In this document: in pieces, positions 46,125 through 54,882 of the stretch | Numbering within the stretch: position 1 is the first letter of the stretch | Layout of the letters: every line of letters starts with the position of its first letter | Position numbers and translations under genes: made by a program | Notes under the pieces: generated by a model | The model's input: the letters and a program-made list of their open reading frames with translations, nothing else | Told to the model about the DNA's origin: nothing | Database searches by the model: none | Source of the DNA: Epilithonimonas mollis | Lineage (GTDB): Bacteria > Bacteroidota > Bacteroidia > Flavobacteriales > Weeksellaceae | Direction: 5' to 3' | Assembly: GCF_900142325.1 (NCBI RefSeq) | Contig: NZ_FRAM01000001.1 | Coordinates: 868,001 to 932,000 of the forward strand | Length of the DNA stretch: 64,000 nucleotides

Positions 46125-47579
46125 ATGAAGAACGATACAACATTCAAAGAATTAAAAAAATCGGGATACACAGATAAAACAATCAATCAGGAAATCCAAT
46201 CTAACCTGATTGCAAAAATCAAAGCTAAAGAACCAGTTTTTGAAGGACTTTGGGGTTACGAGGATACTGTAATTCCACAATTGAAAAAGGCGATTTTGGC
46301 AGGACATCACATCAATCTTTTAGGATTGCGTGGGCAGGCAAAAACCCGAATTGCCAGAAGTATGGTCAATCTTTTGGACGAATATATGCCCATTGTGAAA
46401 GGTTCGGAAATCAATGACAGTCCGTTTCAGCCGATTTCAAAATTCGCAAGAGATCTGATTGCGGAGTTGGGCGACGAAACACCAATTTCCTGGGTTCACC
46501 GCTCCGACAGATTCTTTGAAAAATTGGCAACACCGGATGTGAACGTGGCGGATTTGATCGGAGATATTGACCCAATTAAAGCAGCGACTTTGAAATTGCC
46601 ATATTCCGACGAACGTGTTTTACATTACGGAATGATTCCAAGAGCGAACCGTTCTATTTTTGTTCTGAATGAATTGCCGGATCTGCAGGCGAGAATTCAG
46701 GTTTCTTTGTTTAATATTTTGCAGGAAGGCGATGTCCAGATCCGAGGTTTTCAGTTGAGAATGCCTTTGGACATTCAGTTTGTGTTTACAGCGAATCCGG
46801 AAGATTATACCAACAGAGGAAGTATTGTAACGCCTTTGAAAGACAGAATCGGTTCTCAGATCTTCACCCATTATCCAAAAACTGTAGCGTTGGCGAGACA
46901 AATCACCGAACAGGAAGCATTGATTTCTGACGATGACAAATCCAAAATACAGGTTCCAGATTTGGCAAGAAATCTTTTGGAAGAAGTAGCTTTTGCTGCA
47001 AGAGAAAGCGAATATGTAGATGCGAAAAGCGGCGTGAGTGCGAGATTAACGATTAGTGCGATGGAAAATCTTATCGCAGCGGCCAAATTGAGGCTTCTGG
47101 AATCTGATTCGGACAAGACACAAGTTCGCTTACTCGATTTTATGTCGATCATTCCATCGATTACGGGTAAAATCGAATTGGTTTATGAAGGCGAGCAGGA
47201 AGGTGCAGACTTTGTCGCCAAAATCCTGATTGATGATGCTGTGATGACACAATTTGAAAGCCTTTTCCCAAGAGTTCCAAAACTGGAAAAAGAAGGTCTG
47301 AAAAATGCGTACACCGACATCATCCAATGGTTCAATAAAAATCACTTGGAATTGAATTACGCCGATACAGATCAAGAATTTTACAACAAACTCAACATTA
47401 TTAAACCACTAACGACACTGATTGAAGATAATGTTCCTGAGTTGGATGAAACCGATAAAAACTTCTGCAAAGAGTTAGTTCTTTGGGCTTTGACAATCAG
47501 CAAAAAATTAGATAAGTCCGAGAATGCTTCGGCATTTAACTTTGAATCGGCAGGAATTGGTCAGTTTTTCAGGAATTAA
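46125..47579 (+). CDS. AAA+ ATPase of the ChlI/MoxR branch
   Basis: A 484-residue cytoplasmic AAA+ ATPase. The Walker A is LLGLRGQAKTR (GLRGQAKT, residues 67-74). In the Walker B position the sequence is RSIFVLNELPDL: Asn182-Glu183 where the usual pair is Asp-Glu. The ChlI-type insert and sensor 1 are in QIRGFQLRMPLDIQFVFTANPED (Asn224), followed by RIGSQIFTHYP and an alpha-helical C-terminal domain. The catalytic Glu is present, so it is probably active despite the changed Asp. It forms a unit with the VWA protein. It is longer than ordinary MoxR proteins (about 330) and more like magnesium-chelatase subunit I. The client is unknown. Confidence 0.85.
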   Translation: MKNDTTFKELKKSGYTDKTINQEIQSNLIAKIKAKEPVFEGLWGYEDTVIPQLKKAILAGHHINLLGLRGQAKTRIARSMVNLLDEYMPIVKGSEINDSPFQPISKFARDLIAELGDETPISWVHRSDRFFEKLATPDVNVADLIGDIDPIKAATLKLPYSDERVLHYGMIPRANRSIFVLNELPDLQARIQVSLFNILQEGDVQIRGFQLRMPLDIQFVFTANPEDYTNRGSIVTPLKDRIGSQIFTHYPKTVALARQITEQEALISDDDKSKIQVPDLARNLLEEVAFAARESEYVDAKSGVSARLTISAMENLIAAAKLRLLESDSDKTQVRLLDFMSIIPSITGKIELVYEGEQEGADFVAKILIDDAVMTQFESLFPRVPKLEKEGLKNAYTDIIQWFNKNHLELNYADTDQEFYNKLNIIKPLTTLIEDNVPELDETDKNFCKELVLWALTISKKLDKSENASAFNFESAGIGQFFRN

Positions 47580-47607
47580 GTCCGACAGATTCAAATTATA
47601 AAAATAG

Positions 47608-47634
47608 CAACCTCAGACTTGCAGTCTGAGGTTG
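47608..47634. terminator. Bidirectional terminator between AAA+ gene and LolA-like gene
   Basis: CAACCTCAGACT (47608-47619) pairs with AGTCTGAGGTTG (47623-47634), a 12-bp perfect stem with a 3-nt loop. It begins 7 bases after 47641, the second stop codon of the minus-strand gene, and 106 bases beyond the first stop at 47740. Confidence 0.92.
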
Positions 47635-47640
47635 TTTTAA

Positions 47641-47739
47641 TTAGGATTTGTCAAATAATTTTGAATCTACATCTTTATTGACTTCATAACGATGGTAAAT
47701 CAGTGCAGTTCCTGCCGGCGAATAGTTATATGAAGAGGC
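47641..47739 (-). pseudogene. Severed C-terminal tail of the LolA-like gene (32 codons after an in-frame TAA)
   Basis: After the TAA at 47740-47742 the same frame stays open for 32 codons to a second TAA at 47641-47643. The translation, starting ASSYNYSPAGTAL and ending YHRYEVNKDVDSKLFDKS, reads like the C-terminal end of a LolA-like domain (acidic, a 'V-N-x-x-(V/I)-D-x-x-L-F' ending). The terminator lies just after the second stop, where the true end of the gene should be. The first stop looks like a recent nonsense mutation in a longer gene. Confidence 0.7.
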
Positions 47740-48864
47740 TTAAACGTAGCCGTCATTGTTTATTTTGTAATCGCCGATAGTTTCGGTCATTTCTACAGAA
47801 GTTCCCTGTACATTTTTGTTAACTACCCGTTTTATTAAAAAGAAAGTCCCTGCTTCTATGAAAAACGTTATGACAGTTCCACTTTTTCTGATCAGTTTTA
47901 TTTTGTAGAGATCTCTGCCGTTCTGAGTTTCGGCTCCCAAAAGTTCCACGATATTACCTTTGTTGGCATAATCAAGAAGATCGCCGGAAAGATCCAGTTC
48001 TTCTGCACTTTCTTTGGCAGTGGTTGAATCAGCATCGACAGGTCTTTTCTGATTTTGTATCGGGAAAAGCGTCCAGGAACCATTATTGGTTACAACTGTT
48101 GTATTCGCATGGCCTTGTATCTCCATATCCATTCGCATAGCCTGATGATTAATAAACCAGCTTCGGACAGGGATTTTCATCCCTTGCATGCTAATATCTC
48201 CTTCCACATAGAGTGTCTTGATAGACTTGATTTTTTCTTCTCCTCCCATTGCTGCCACATATTTTTTTATAATTTGATCTGCGGTAAGCATTTTTGCAGG
48301 CTCTTCTTTTGGCAGGTCCATTTTTATGCTTTCCTCAGCAAGAAACTCTTCTTTAGAAATTTTACTGCCGAGATTCAAAGCTTTAAAGGTGTCGTCCAGT
48401 TGGGTGAGTAATTTTTTCCGAGAATCTTTATTATTCCGATTATAAAAAAACTCGAGGTAATTTTCATGGACTGTTGTGGTATAAACACCATTGGTATAAA
48501 TCTGAGTATTGACGCTTTTTGGGAAATCCATTCTCACAATACCGAGATCGCCTTCAGATGGCACCTGGTATATTTTGTCTGCCTGAGAGATATCTATATT
48601 TTCAGTAATAGAAACAAACTCTTTGTCTTCAAACTTTTTATTCAGAACTTTTGTAGCGAGATTGTTACTAAAAAAAATCTGAAAATTATTCTCCGGAAAA
48701 CCAAGTTCATATTTGGTCCCGCTAATATTATAAATTAAATTTTCTGATTGGAGCTGAAACTTGCTGATCTGGACCGATATAGAATCTAATTTTTCATACG
48801 ATATTTTCTGTGCATCCAGCACAGAGCCAATCCATAAAAGGATAAAAAGCGTTATATTTTTCAT
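47740..48864 (-). CDS. Exported LolA-like domain protein, truncated at its C-terminus
   Basis: A 374-residue exported protein (signal peptide ending near VLDAQ, residue 19) with an N-terminal region of about 180 residues that I cannot place and a C-terminal half with LTADQIIKKYVAAMGGEEK, IKTLYVEGDISMQG, MRMDMEIQG and LYKIKLIRKSGTVITFFIEAGTFFLIK. This second part resembles the LolA/outer-membrane lipoprotein carrier fold also found at the end of some Bacteroidota zinc-peptidase proteins. The reading frame ends at a TAA, but 32 further in-frame codons look like the missing end of the domain. The last strand of the fold is likely lost; the protein may be inactive or read-through may occur. Confidence 0.75.
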   Translation of the reverse strand: MKNITLFILLWIGSVLDAQKISYEKLDSISVQISKFQLQSENLIYNISGTKYELGFPENNFQIFFSNNLATKVLNKKFEDKEFVSITENIDISQADKIYQVPSEGDLGIVRMDFPKSVNTQIYTNGVYTTTVHENYLEFFYNRNNKDSRKKLLTQLDDTFKALNLGSKISKEEFLAEESIKMDLPKEEPAKMLTADQIIKKYVAAMGGEEKIKSIKTLYVEGDISMQGMKIPVRSWFINHQAMRMDMEIQGHANTTVVTNNGSWTLFPIQNQKRPVDADSTTAKESAEELDLSGDLLDYANKGNIVELLGAETQNGRDLYKIKLIRKSGTVITFFIEAGTFFLIKRVVNKNVQGTSVEMTETIGDYKINNDGYV

Positions 48865-48898
48865 AGTTACTATTGTAATAAGAAGTTTATCTCAGTCA

Positions 48899-49963
48899 TC
48901 AATTTCTTTCAGAAATACCAACAGACACCAGATTTCTATCCTTGTCTACGTAGTAATATTTGTACTTAGGAGTCGCATATTTGTATCCCACAGCCTGCGA
49001 CAACAGAAGCAACCAGTCACCACTATTTTCGTATATTTTATCTAATTCCGGTGAGTAACTACCCAGGTACTTGGATTTGCCGTTTATCACATCATTGGAT
49101 GCCAAAATTTTAAGATCATAATAATCCGTCATATCAACACCTTTAGAATTAATCGGTGAATAAGTCAGTTCAGAGGTGACGTTATCTATGGGGGTGATTT
49201 TATGGTTCTGATGGTCATACATATAGATTTTTTTAGCCACCAGACCATCTGTATAACTGCCTCCGGACGCCACCAAAAACAGATTATTTTTGGCATATTC
49301 TATAAAGTTGATTTTCTCATCAGACAGGATTTTTTTCATTTCCGAATTGATGAGATTCATAGGATAAAATTGAGAGTCGGGATACTCGCTGTCCAGCAGG
49401 AATCTGTATTCCACTATCGCCAAATTATCGGGCATATCTTCTATTTTATAGGTATCACTAGACGGCATCACGGTTTTAAATTCATTGCTTTTTATAATTG
49501 TATCTCCTTTAGAATTTAGAAGTGCCCCGAAGTCAGAATTGGCAGACACCGGATACAACTTACCTTTAAAAACACCTTTTGTACTTACGATCGTTTTGCC
49601 ACCTTTTTTTGACGGTGTCTTAACAGTGCCGTCGGGTTTACTTTTCGGCATCACAACTTTTACCTCCGTTACCTTTCTATTTGCCTCTCGCAAAGCCATT
49701 TGTTTTTGGTACTCCGCTTCCTCTATTCTTCTCTCCGCATCTCTTTTCTTAGTAATGACATCCTGCCTTCTTTTATCTTCTGCATCCCGTGCTGCAAGCT
49801 CTTTTTTCAGAATGGCCATACACGCAGGGCAAGATGCACCATCACCTTTAGCTACATTTCTAAACAACTTGCACGCACCTTCACTATTATCGTGTTTCTG
49901 TGCATTAATAAATATCGAAGCAAAAATCAAAACAAAAAACGTTAATATAATTTTTGATTTCAT
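48899..49963 (-). CDS. Exported protein with coiled coil, unknown function
   Basis: A 354-residue exported protein (signal peptide ending near FINAQ, residue 22). A small Cys-containing segment (GACKLFRN...SCPACM, residues about 30-48, with a CPAC pair) is followed by a charged coiled coil (about 50-100, rich in Lys/Glu/Arg) and a Lys/Pro/Thr linker. The C-terminal domain (about 130-354) is beta-rich and looks like a WG-repeat/beta-propeller-like sensor, though I cannot assign a family. It starts 34 nt upstream of the LolA-like gene and may share its transcript. A perfect -7 box lies 21 nt upstream. Confidence 0.7.
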   Translation of the reverse strand: MKSKIILTFFVLIFASIFINAQKHDNSEGACKLFRNVAKGDGASCPACMAILKKELAARDAEDKRRQDVITKKRDAERRIEEAEYQKQMALREANRKVTEVKVVMPKSKPDGTVKTPSKKGGKTIVSTKGVFKGKLYPVSANSDFGALLNSKGDTIIKSNEFKTVMPSSDTYKIEDMPDNLAIVEYRFLLDSEYPDSQFYPMNLINSEMKKILSDEKINFIEYAKNNLFLVASGGSYTDGLVAKKIYMYDHQNHKITPIDNVTSELTYSPINSKGVDMTDYYDLKILASNDVINGKSKYLGSYSPELDKIYENSGDWLLLLSQAVGYKYATPKYKYYYVDKDRNLVSVGISERN

Positions 49964-49984
49964 AACTATTAAATTTATTTTTTA

Positions 49985-49992
49985 CAAATATA
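49985..49992 (-). promoter_or_regulatory. -7 promoter box for the coiled-coil protein gene
   Basis: Minus-strand TATATTTG, an exact TAnnTTTG match, 21 nt upstream of the ATG. The adjacent gap to the next gene (about 49993-50165) is AT-rich and shows nothing else. Confidence 0.55.
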
Positions 49993-50165
49993 AATCAATA
50001 ATAAGTATTTTTGTAATAATATTTTAATTTTATTCGAATATTAATACCAATCAAACAATACATATAAACATCAATAGATAGCTTCAGAGAAAGCATGTTT
50101 AATTACTTCTTCTCATAATGATAATAATCTATTTTGATTGAATAAATTCAATATAAAGATTAACC

Positions 50166-50195
50166 AAAAGAAAACCCAACAAGGTTGCTGGGTTT
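50166..50195 (-). terminator. Terminator after the RND efflux operon
   Basis: AAACCCA (50172-50178) pairs with TGGGTTT (50189-50195), with more pairing inside (CAA/TTG, one mismatch), and is followed on the minus strand by a T-rich stretch. Confidence 0.8.
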
Positions 50196-50222
50196 AAAAA
50201 GTATAGTAAAAAAAATTTAGTT

Positions 50223-51620
50223 CTAAAACTGTCCGCCGCCAAGTGCTCTGTAAAATTCGGTCACTGCTTGCAACTGCTGAAGTTTATCATTTACTCCGGC
50301 TAATTTTGCTGCTAACAATGATTGTTCAGAAGTCAAGACATTCACATAATTGGTGTTGGAAGAGTAGGTCAATAATTCCTTGTTGAACTCTACTGCTTTT
50401 TCCAAAGATTGAATCTGAAGTTGTCTCGTATCTTCTTTTTCCTTCGCTTTTTGATATGATAATAATGAGTTAGAAACTTCTGAACCAGCGGTCAGCAAAG
50501 CTTTTTCAAAAGTGTAGTAAGCCTGCATTTTACGAGCTTCCATCACTCTTACCTGAGCTTTTCTGTTGCCCATTTGGAAAATATTCTGCGTCACTGTTCC
50601 TCCAAGTGTGTAGAACAGAGAATTCGTAAAGAAGTTTTCCAAAGTTCTGGATGACAACCCCAAAGTTCCCGTGATATTAATCGTTGGATAAACCTGTGCC
50701 ATCGCCATATTTTTATTTTCAAAAGCCTGACGGAAAGTTAATTCAGCCGACTGAACATCAGGACGATTTTTCAACAAAGAAGCTGGAACTCCTGTTTTTA
50801 AATCGGTATAAATAACCTGTGAATCGATGGAATTCCTGTCAATAGATTGAGGATTATCATTCATCAAAATGCTCAGAGAATTTTCTGTTTGCTGGATTTG
50901 CATTTCCAAATCCGGAACTGACAACTGTGCCGAGTAAAGATTGGCTTTGCTTTGTTCAACATCAGCGCCTGTAAGATAAGCGGCATCCATCAAAGCTTCC
51001 ACAGTTTCAACATCTTTTTTTCTTAACTCAATCGTCTGTTTTGTGATCTCAAGTTGCTTATCCAGAGAAATCAATTGATAATAAAGACTTGCAGCCTGCG
51101 CAACCAGCTGTGTCTGAACAGCACGTTTGGCAGCATCAGTCTGAAGAAAGCCTGCATAAGCTGAGTTCTTAAGTGCTTTGATCCTTCCCCAAACATCTAT
51201 TTCCCAACCCGTCGAGATTCCCAATCTGTATACCAACAAATCGGGCATCACAAAATTCCCTCCTTGCGCCGCAGCACTATTTTTGGTTTCAGTAACAGAA
51301 GCAACACCATCCAGACTCGGAAGATTCTGCAATTTGGATTGATTGAAAACTGCGCTTGCTTCCTGGATTCTCGCCACCGCAACTTTTAGATCCAGATTAT
51401 TCTTAATGGTTTTATTGATAATAGTCTGAAGCTTTGCATCCGTGAAAATTTGACTCCACGCAACGTTGGCTATAGAACTACTGTCGTTATTGGTTTTTTG
51501 TCGGAAGAGATTATCTTGTCGATTTTGATCGATCTCCGGACTCTTATAAGTATCCGTGACTTTACACGAATAAAAGAAACCTGCGACAACTGCTAATATG
51601 ATTAGATTTTTTAATTTCAT
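50223..51620 (-). CDS. RND efflux outer-membrane factor (OprM/TolC-like lipoprotein)
   Basis: A 465-residue outer-membrane channel of the OprM/NodT type. I chose the ATG at 51620 (MKLKNLIILAVV); a TTG nine bases upstream also opens the frame. Lipobox FYSC gives acyl-Cys19. The two repeated helical halves contain RIQEASAVFNQSKLQNLPSL and AELTFRQAFENKNMAMAQVY, with PASLLKNRPDVQSAE the conserved OEP stretch. It forms a trimeric channel with the RND pump and the MFP. It lies 15 nt after the RND gene. Confidence 0.95.
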   Translation of the reverse strand: MKLKNLIILAVVAGFFYSCKVTDTYKSPEIDQNRQDNLFRQKTNNDSSSIANVAWSQIFTDAKLQTIINKTIKNNLDLKVAVARIQEASAVFNQSKLQNLPSLDGVASVTETKNSAAAQGGNFVMPDLLVYRLGISTGWEIDVWGRIKALKNSAYAGFLQTDAAKRAVQTQLVAQAASLYYQLISLDKQLEITKQTIELRKKDVETVEALMDAAYLTGADVEQSKANLYSAQLSVPDLEMQIQQTENSLSILMNDNPQSIDRNSIDSQVIYTDLKTGVPASLLKNRPDVQSAELTFRQAFENKNMAMAQVYPTINITGTLGLSSRTLENFFTNSLFYTLGGTVTQNIFQMGNRKAQVRVMEARKMQAYYTFEKALLTAGSEVSNSLLSYQKAKEKEDTRQLQIQSLEKAVEFNKELLTYSSNTNYVNVLTSEQSLLAAKLAGVNDKLQQLQAVTEFYRALGGGQF

Positions 51621-51635
51621 TTTTTTCAAATTTTG

Positions 51636-54600
51636 TTATTCGCTAAGTTCTCCTTCGTATTTGTCCGATATTTTTTTACTGCTTACTTTTTCCTGCAAAT
51701 ACATAAATATGGCAAACAAAATCGGGATAAAAAAGACACCGAAAACAGTTCCGAACAACATTCCTCCAATCGCACCAATCCCAATTGACTGGTTACCTAC
51801 AGCTCCTGCTCCGGTTGAAATCGCTAATGGGATCAAACCGAAAATGAACGCAAATGAGGTCATCAAAATGGGACGCAACCTTTGTTTCGCGCCGCTTATC
51901 GCAGCATGTGCAATGGTATAACCTTTCTTCCTTGCATCGAGGGCAAACTCTACAATCAAAATCGCATTTTTCGCCAGGAGTCCAATCAACATAATGAGTG
52001 AAATCTGCGTGTAAATATTATTAGAACCTCCGATACAAGCACTGAACATCATTACACCAGCCAAACCAACAGGCAATGACAACATCACAGCAAATGGCAA
52101 AAGATAACTTTCATATTGCGCTGCCAAAAGGAAATAAACAAATACACAACATAAAATGAATATATAAACCGTTTGTCCGCCTGCAGTAACCTCTTCTCTA
52201 GTCAATCCGGAAAATTCGTACCCATAACCTTGTGGTAAAGTTTCTTTCGCTATTTTTTCCACGGTGTTAATTGCATCCCCGGAAGAGAAACCTGGATTGG
52301 GTGTTCCGTTTAATGAAATGGCTGTAAATAAATTGAAGCGACCGATTGCTTGTGGGCCATACACTCTTTTAGCGGTGATGAATCTGCTCAAAGGCGCCAT
52401 TTCGCCTTTAGAATTTCTGACCTGAATCATATTGAAACTTTCCAGATTTTCCCGGTCTTCAAAAGGTGCCTGATAAATCACACGATACTGCTTCCCGAAT
52501 AAATTGACATTGGAAGAATAAACACCACCATAATAGCCCTGCATTGTTCCTAAGATATCTGAAACTGAGAATCCAGCAGCCTTTGCCGCGGGAATGTCAA
52601 TATCAATCATATATTGAGGATAATTCGGGTTGAAAGATGTGAAGGTTCTTTGGATGTCCGGTTGCTGATTCATTTTATCGATGAAATCATTCGTCACCTT
52701 GGTCAAATCTGCGATGCTTCCGCCTTTTTGATCCTGAATCTGCATCTCGAAACCGGCCGCATTACCAAAACCCTGCAATGTTGGTCGTCCGAAGAATGTC
52801 ATTTTTGCATCTTTGATTCCGGCCGTTTCTTTGTACATTTTCGCAACAAAGGACTGCAGATCTTCACCTTTTTTGGTTCTGTCTTTCCAGTCTTTTAGTT
52901 TTACAATCAGCATCCCGTTATTAGAGCCACTTCCCGAAATCATTCCTCTTCCGGAAACTTTGAAGATGTGAAGAACTTCCGGTTGTTTTTCAACAATTTT
53001 TTCAACTTTGGCAAGAACTTCTCTTGTTCTGTTTTCATTGGAACCGATTGGAAGCGAAATGTCCATAAAAATCCCTCCCATATCTTCACTTGGAACGAAG
53101 GATTTTGGTGTCGTATTCATCAGCCACACAAAAATTCCGGCGAATATTGCGAGACCTGCAAATGCCATCCATTTTTTCTTCAATAAGAACAAAATACCTC
53201 TGGAATATCGTTTTACCATCGCATCAAAAATGATGTTGAAGTTGCTAAAAAATCTTTGCAGGAAATTCTTTTTCTTTTCTTCGTGAGAATGAGGCTTTAG
53301 GAAAATTGCACATAAAGCAGGACTCAATGTCAATGCATTTACAGCAGATAATATAATTGAAATTGCTAATGTCAATCCAAATTGTTTATAGAAAACACCA
53401 GCTGACCCGGAGATAAAACTTACCGGAATGAAAACCGCGGCCATAACGAGTGTGATACTGATAATCGCACTACTGATTTCGTCCATTGCATTCACAGATG
53501 CTCTCAACGGCGATTTTTCACCCTGTTCTAATTTGGTATGAACTGCTTCTACGACGACAATCGCATCATCAACCACAATTCCCACCGCTAAAATTAACGC
53601 GAAAAGTGTCAGCAAATTAATTGTAAATCCGAAAATGCTTAGGAAGAAAAATGTCCCTACAATTGCCACCGGAACCGAAATCGCCGGAATCAATGTAGAA
53701 CGCCAATCTTGCAAAAACAAAAAAACCACGATGAATACAAGGATAAATGCTTCAAATAGTGTGTGAATTACTTTCTCAATCGATGCATCTAAAAAGTCAT
53801 TGGCATTAACCAAAGCCACATATTTTACGCCTTTCGGGAATGACTCCTGGGCTTTATCCAGAACCGCAATCGATTGATTAATAACATCCTGAGCATTGGA
53901 CCCTGCAGTTTGCGCAACCGCCATACCAATGGACGGATGACCATCTGTGACACTGGTCCCTGTGTAATCCTGCGCTCCCAATTCTACTCTCGCAACATCT
54001 TTCAGTTTCAATGTTTGTCCGTTTTCAGTCGCTTTTATAATGATATTATCGAACTCAGGGATTTCTGTCAGCCGTCCTTTATATTTCAAAGTATAACGGA
54101 AACTTTCGTTACTTTCATCACCTAAACTTCCTGGTGCTGCTTCGATATTCTGTTCCGCTAAAACGGTATTGATATCTGAAGGGACCAATCCATAAGCCGC
54201 CATTTTATTAGGATCAAGCCAAATTCTTATTGAGTAATCCTTTGAACCAAAAACGGTTACATCACCGACACCGGTAACCCTTTTGATCTGAGGAACAATG
54301 TTGATGTTAGTATAATTTTGGAGAAAAGTCATATCATAATTGGGATTCTCACTGTAAAGCGAGAAAATCAATACATTGGAACTTTGTCTTTTGGTGGTTG
54401 TAACTCCGGCTCTTGTAACTTCCGCAGGTAACAAAGGCGTTGCTCTGGAAACCCTGTTCTGCACGTTTACTGCAGCAATATCCGGATTAACCCCTTGCTT
54501 GAAATAAATCGTTACCGAACCTGAACCGTCATTGGTTGCAGAAGATGTCATATAAGTCATTCCTTCTACCCCATTGATCTGTTCCTCCAGCGGGACAATT

Positions 54601-54782
54601 ACACTTTTAAGAATTACATCGGCATTGGCACCTTGATAACTTGCATTTACAGATACAGTTGGCGGCGCAATATCAGGATATTGTGAGACGGGCAAAGTCA
54701 CAATTCCCAAAACACCGAGAATCACGATGATAATGGAAATTACGGTGGACAATACCGGACGTTCTATAAATTTTTTAAACAT
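51636..54782 (-). CDS. RND efflux pump, inner-membrane transporter (HAE1/AcrB type)
   Basis: A 1048-residue inner-membrane proton-driven exporter of the hydrophobe/amphiphile efflux-1 group. Length and motifs are typical: an N-terminal MFKKFIERPVLSTVISIIIVILG helix, large periplasmic loops and the TM4 motif LAVGIVVDDAIVVVEAV, whose Asp-Asp pair carries protons. The second half repeats the fold, with MLIGLLAKNAILIVEFA. It acts with the MFP upstream and the OprM-like channel downstream. Drug range unknown. 101 nt from the MFP gene. Confidence 0.96.
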   Translation of the reverse strand: MFKKFIERPVLSTVISIIIVILGVLGIVTLPVSQYPDIAPPTVSVNASYQGANADVILKSVIVPLEEQINGVEGMTYMTSSATNDGSGSVTIYFKQGVNPDIAAVNVQNRVSRATPLLPAEVTRAGVTTTKRQSSNVLIFSLYSENPNYDMTFLQNYTNINIVPQIKRVTGVGDVTVFGSKDYSIRIWLDPNKMAAYGLVPSDINTVLAEQNIEAAPGSLGDESNESFRYTLKYKGRLTEIPEFDNIIIKATENGQTLKLKDVARVELGAQDYTGTSVTDGHPSIGMAVAQTAGSNAQDVINQSIAVLDKAQESFPKGVKYVALVNANDFLDASIEKVIHTLFEAFILVFIVVFLFLQDWRSTLIPAISVPVAIVGTFFFLSIFGFTINLLTLFALILAVGIVVDDAIVVVEAVHTKLEQGEKSPLRASVNAMDEISSAIISITLVMAAVFIPVSFISGSAGVFYKQFGLTLAISIILSAVNALTLSPALCAIFLKPHSHEEKKKNFLQRFFSNFNIIFDAMVKRYSRGILFLLKKKWMAFAGLAIFAGIFVWLMNTTPKSFVPSEDMGGIFMDISLPIGSNENRTREVLAKVEKIVEKQPEVLHIFKVSGRGMISGSGSNNGMLIVKLKDWKDRTKKGEDLQSFVAKMYKETAGIKDAKMTFFGRPTLQGFGNAAGFEMQIQDQKGGSIADLTKVTNDFIDKMNQQPDIQRTFTSFNPNYPQYMIDIDIPAAKAAGFSVSDILGTMQGYYGGVYSSNVNLFGKQYRVIYQAPFEDRENLESFNMIQVRNSKGEMAPLSRFITAKRVYGPQAIGRFNLFTAISLNGTPNPGFSSGDAINTVEKIAKETLPQGYGYEFSGLTREEVTAGGQTVYIFILCCVFVYFLLAAQYESYLLPFAVMLSLPVGLAGVMMFSACIGGSNNIYTQISLIMLIGLLAKNAILIVEFALDARKKGYTIAHAAISGAKQRLRPILMTSFAFIFGLIPLAISTGAGAVGNQSIGIGAIGGMLFGTVFGVFFIPILFAIFMYLQEKVSSKKISDKYEGELSE

Positions 54783-54882
54783 ATTTTTTTAGACTAAAAA
54801 GAAAAAAGAGCAAGGATAAAAGACTTTCAGAATCGAAAGTTTTTAAACTAATACTTTTAACATTACTATAATATTCGGGAAA

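Noticed and set aside
49485-50027. Plus-strand ORF of 180 codons opposite the coiled-coil protein gene
   Set aside because: Entirely antisense to a gene with signal peptide and promoter; no start signal and no likely product. A shadow of the real gene.
54823-54840. Short hairpin ACTTTC...GAAAGT between the MFP and RND genes
   Set aside because: Only 6 bp of stem and a weak T-tract; may be a leaky attenuator or chance, so it was not called a terminator.
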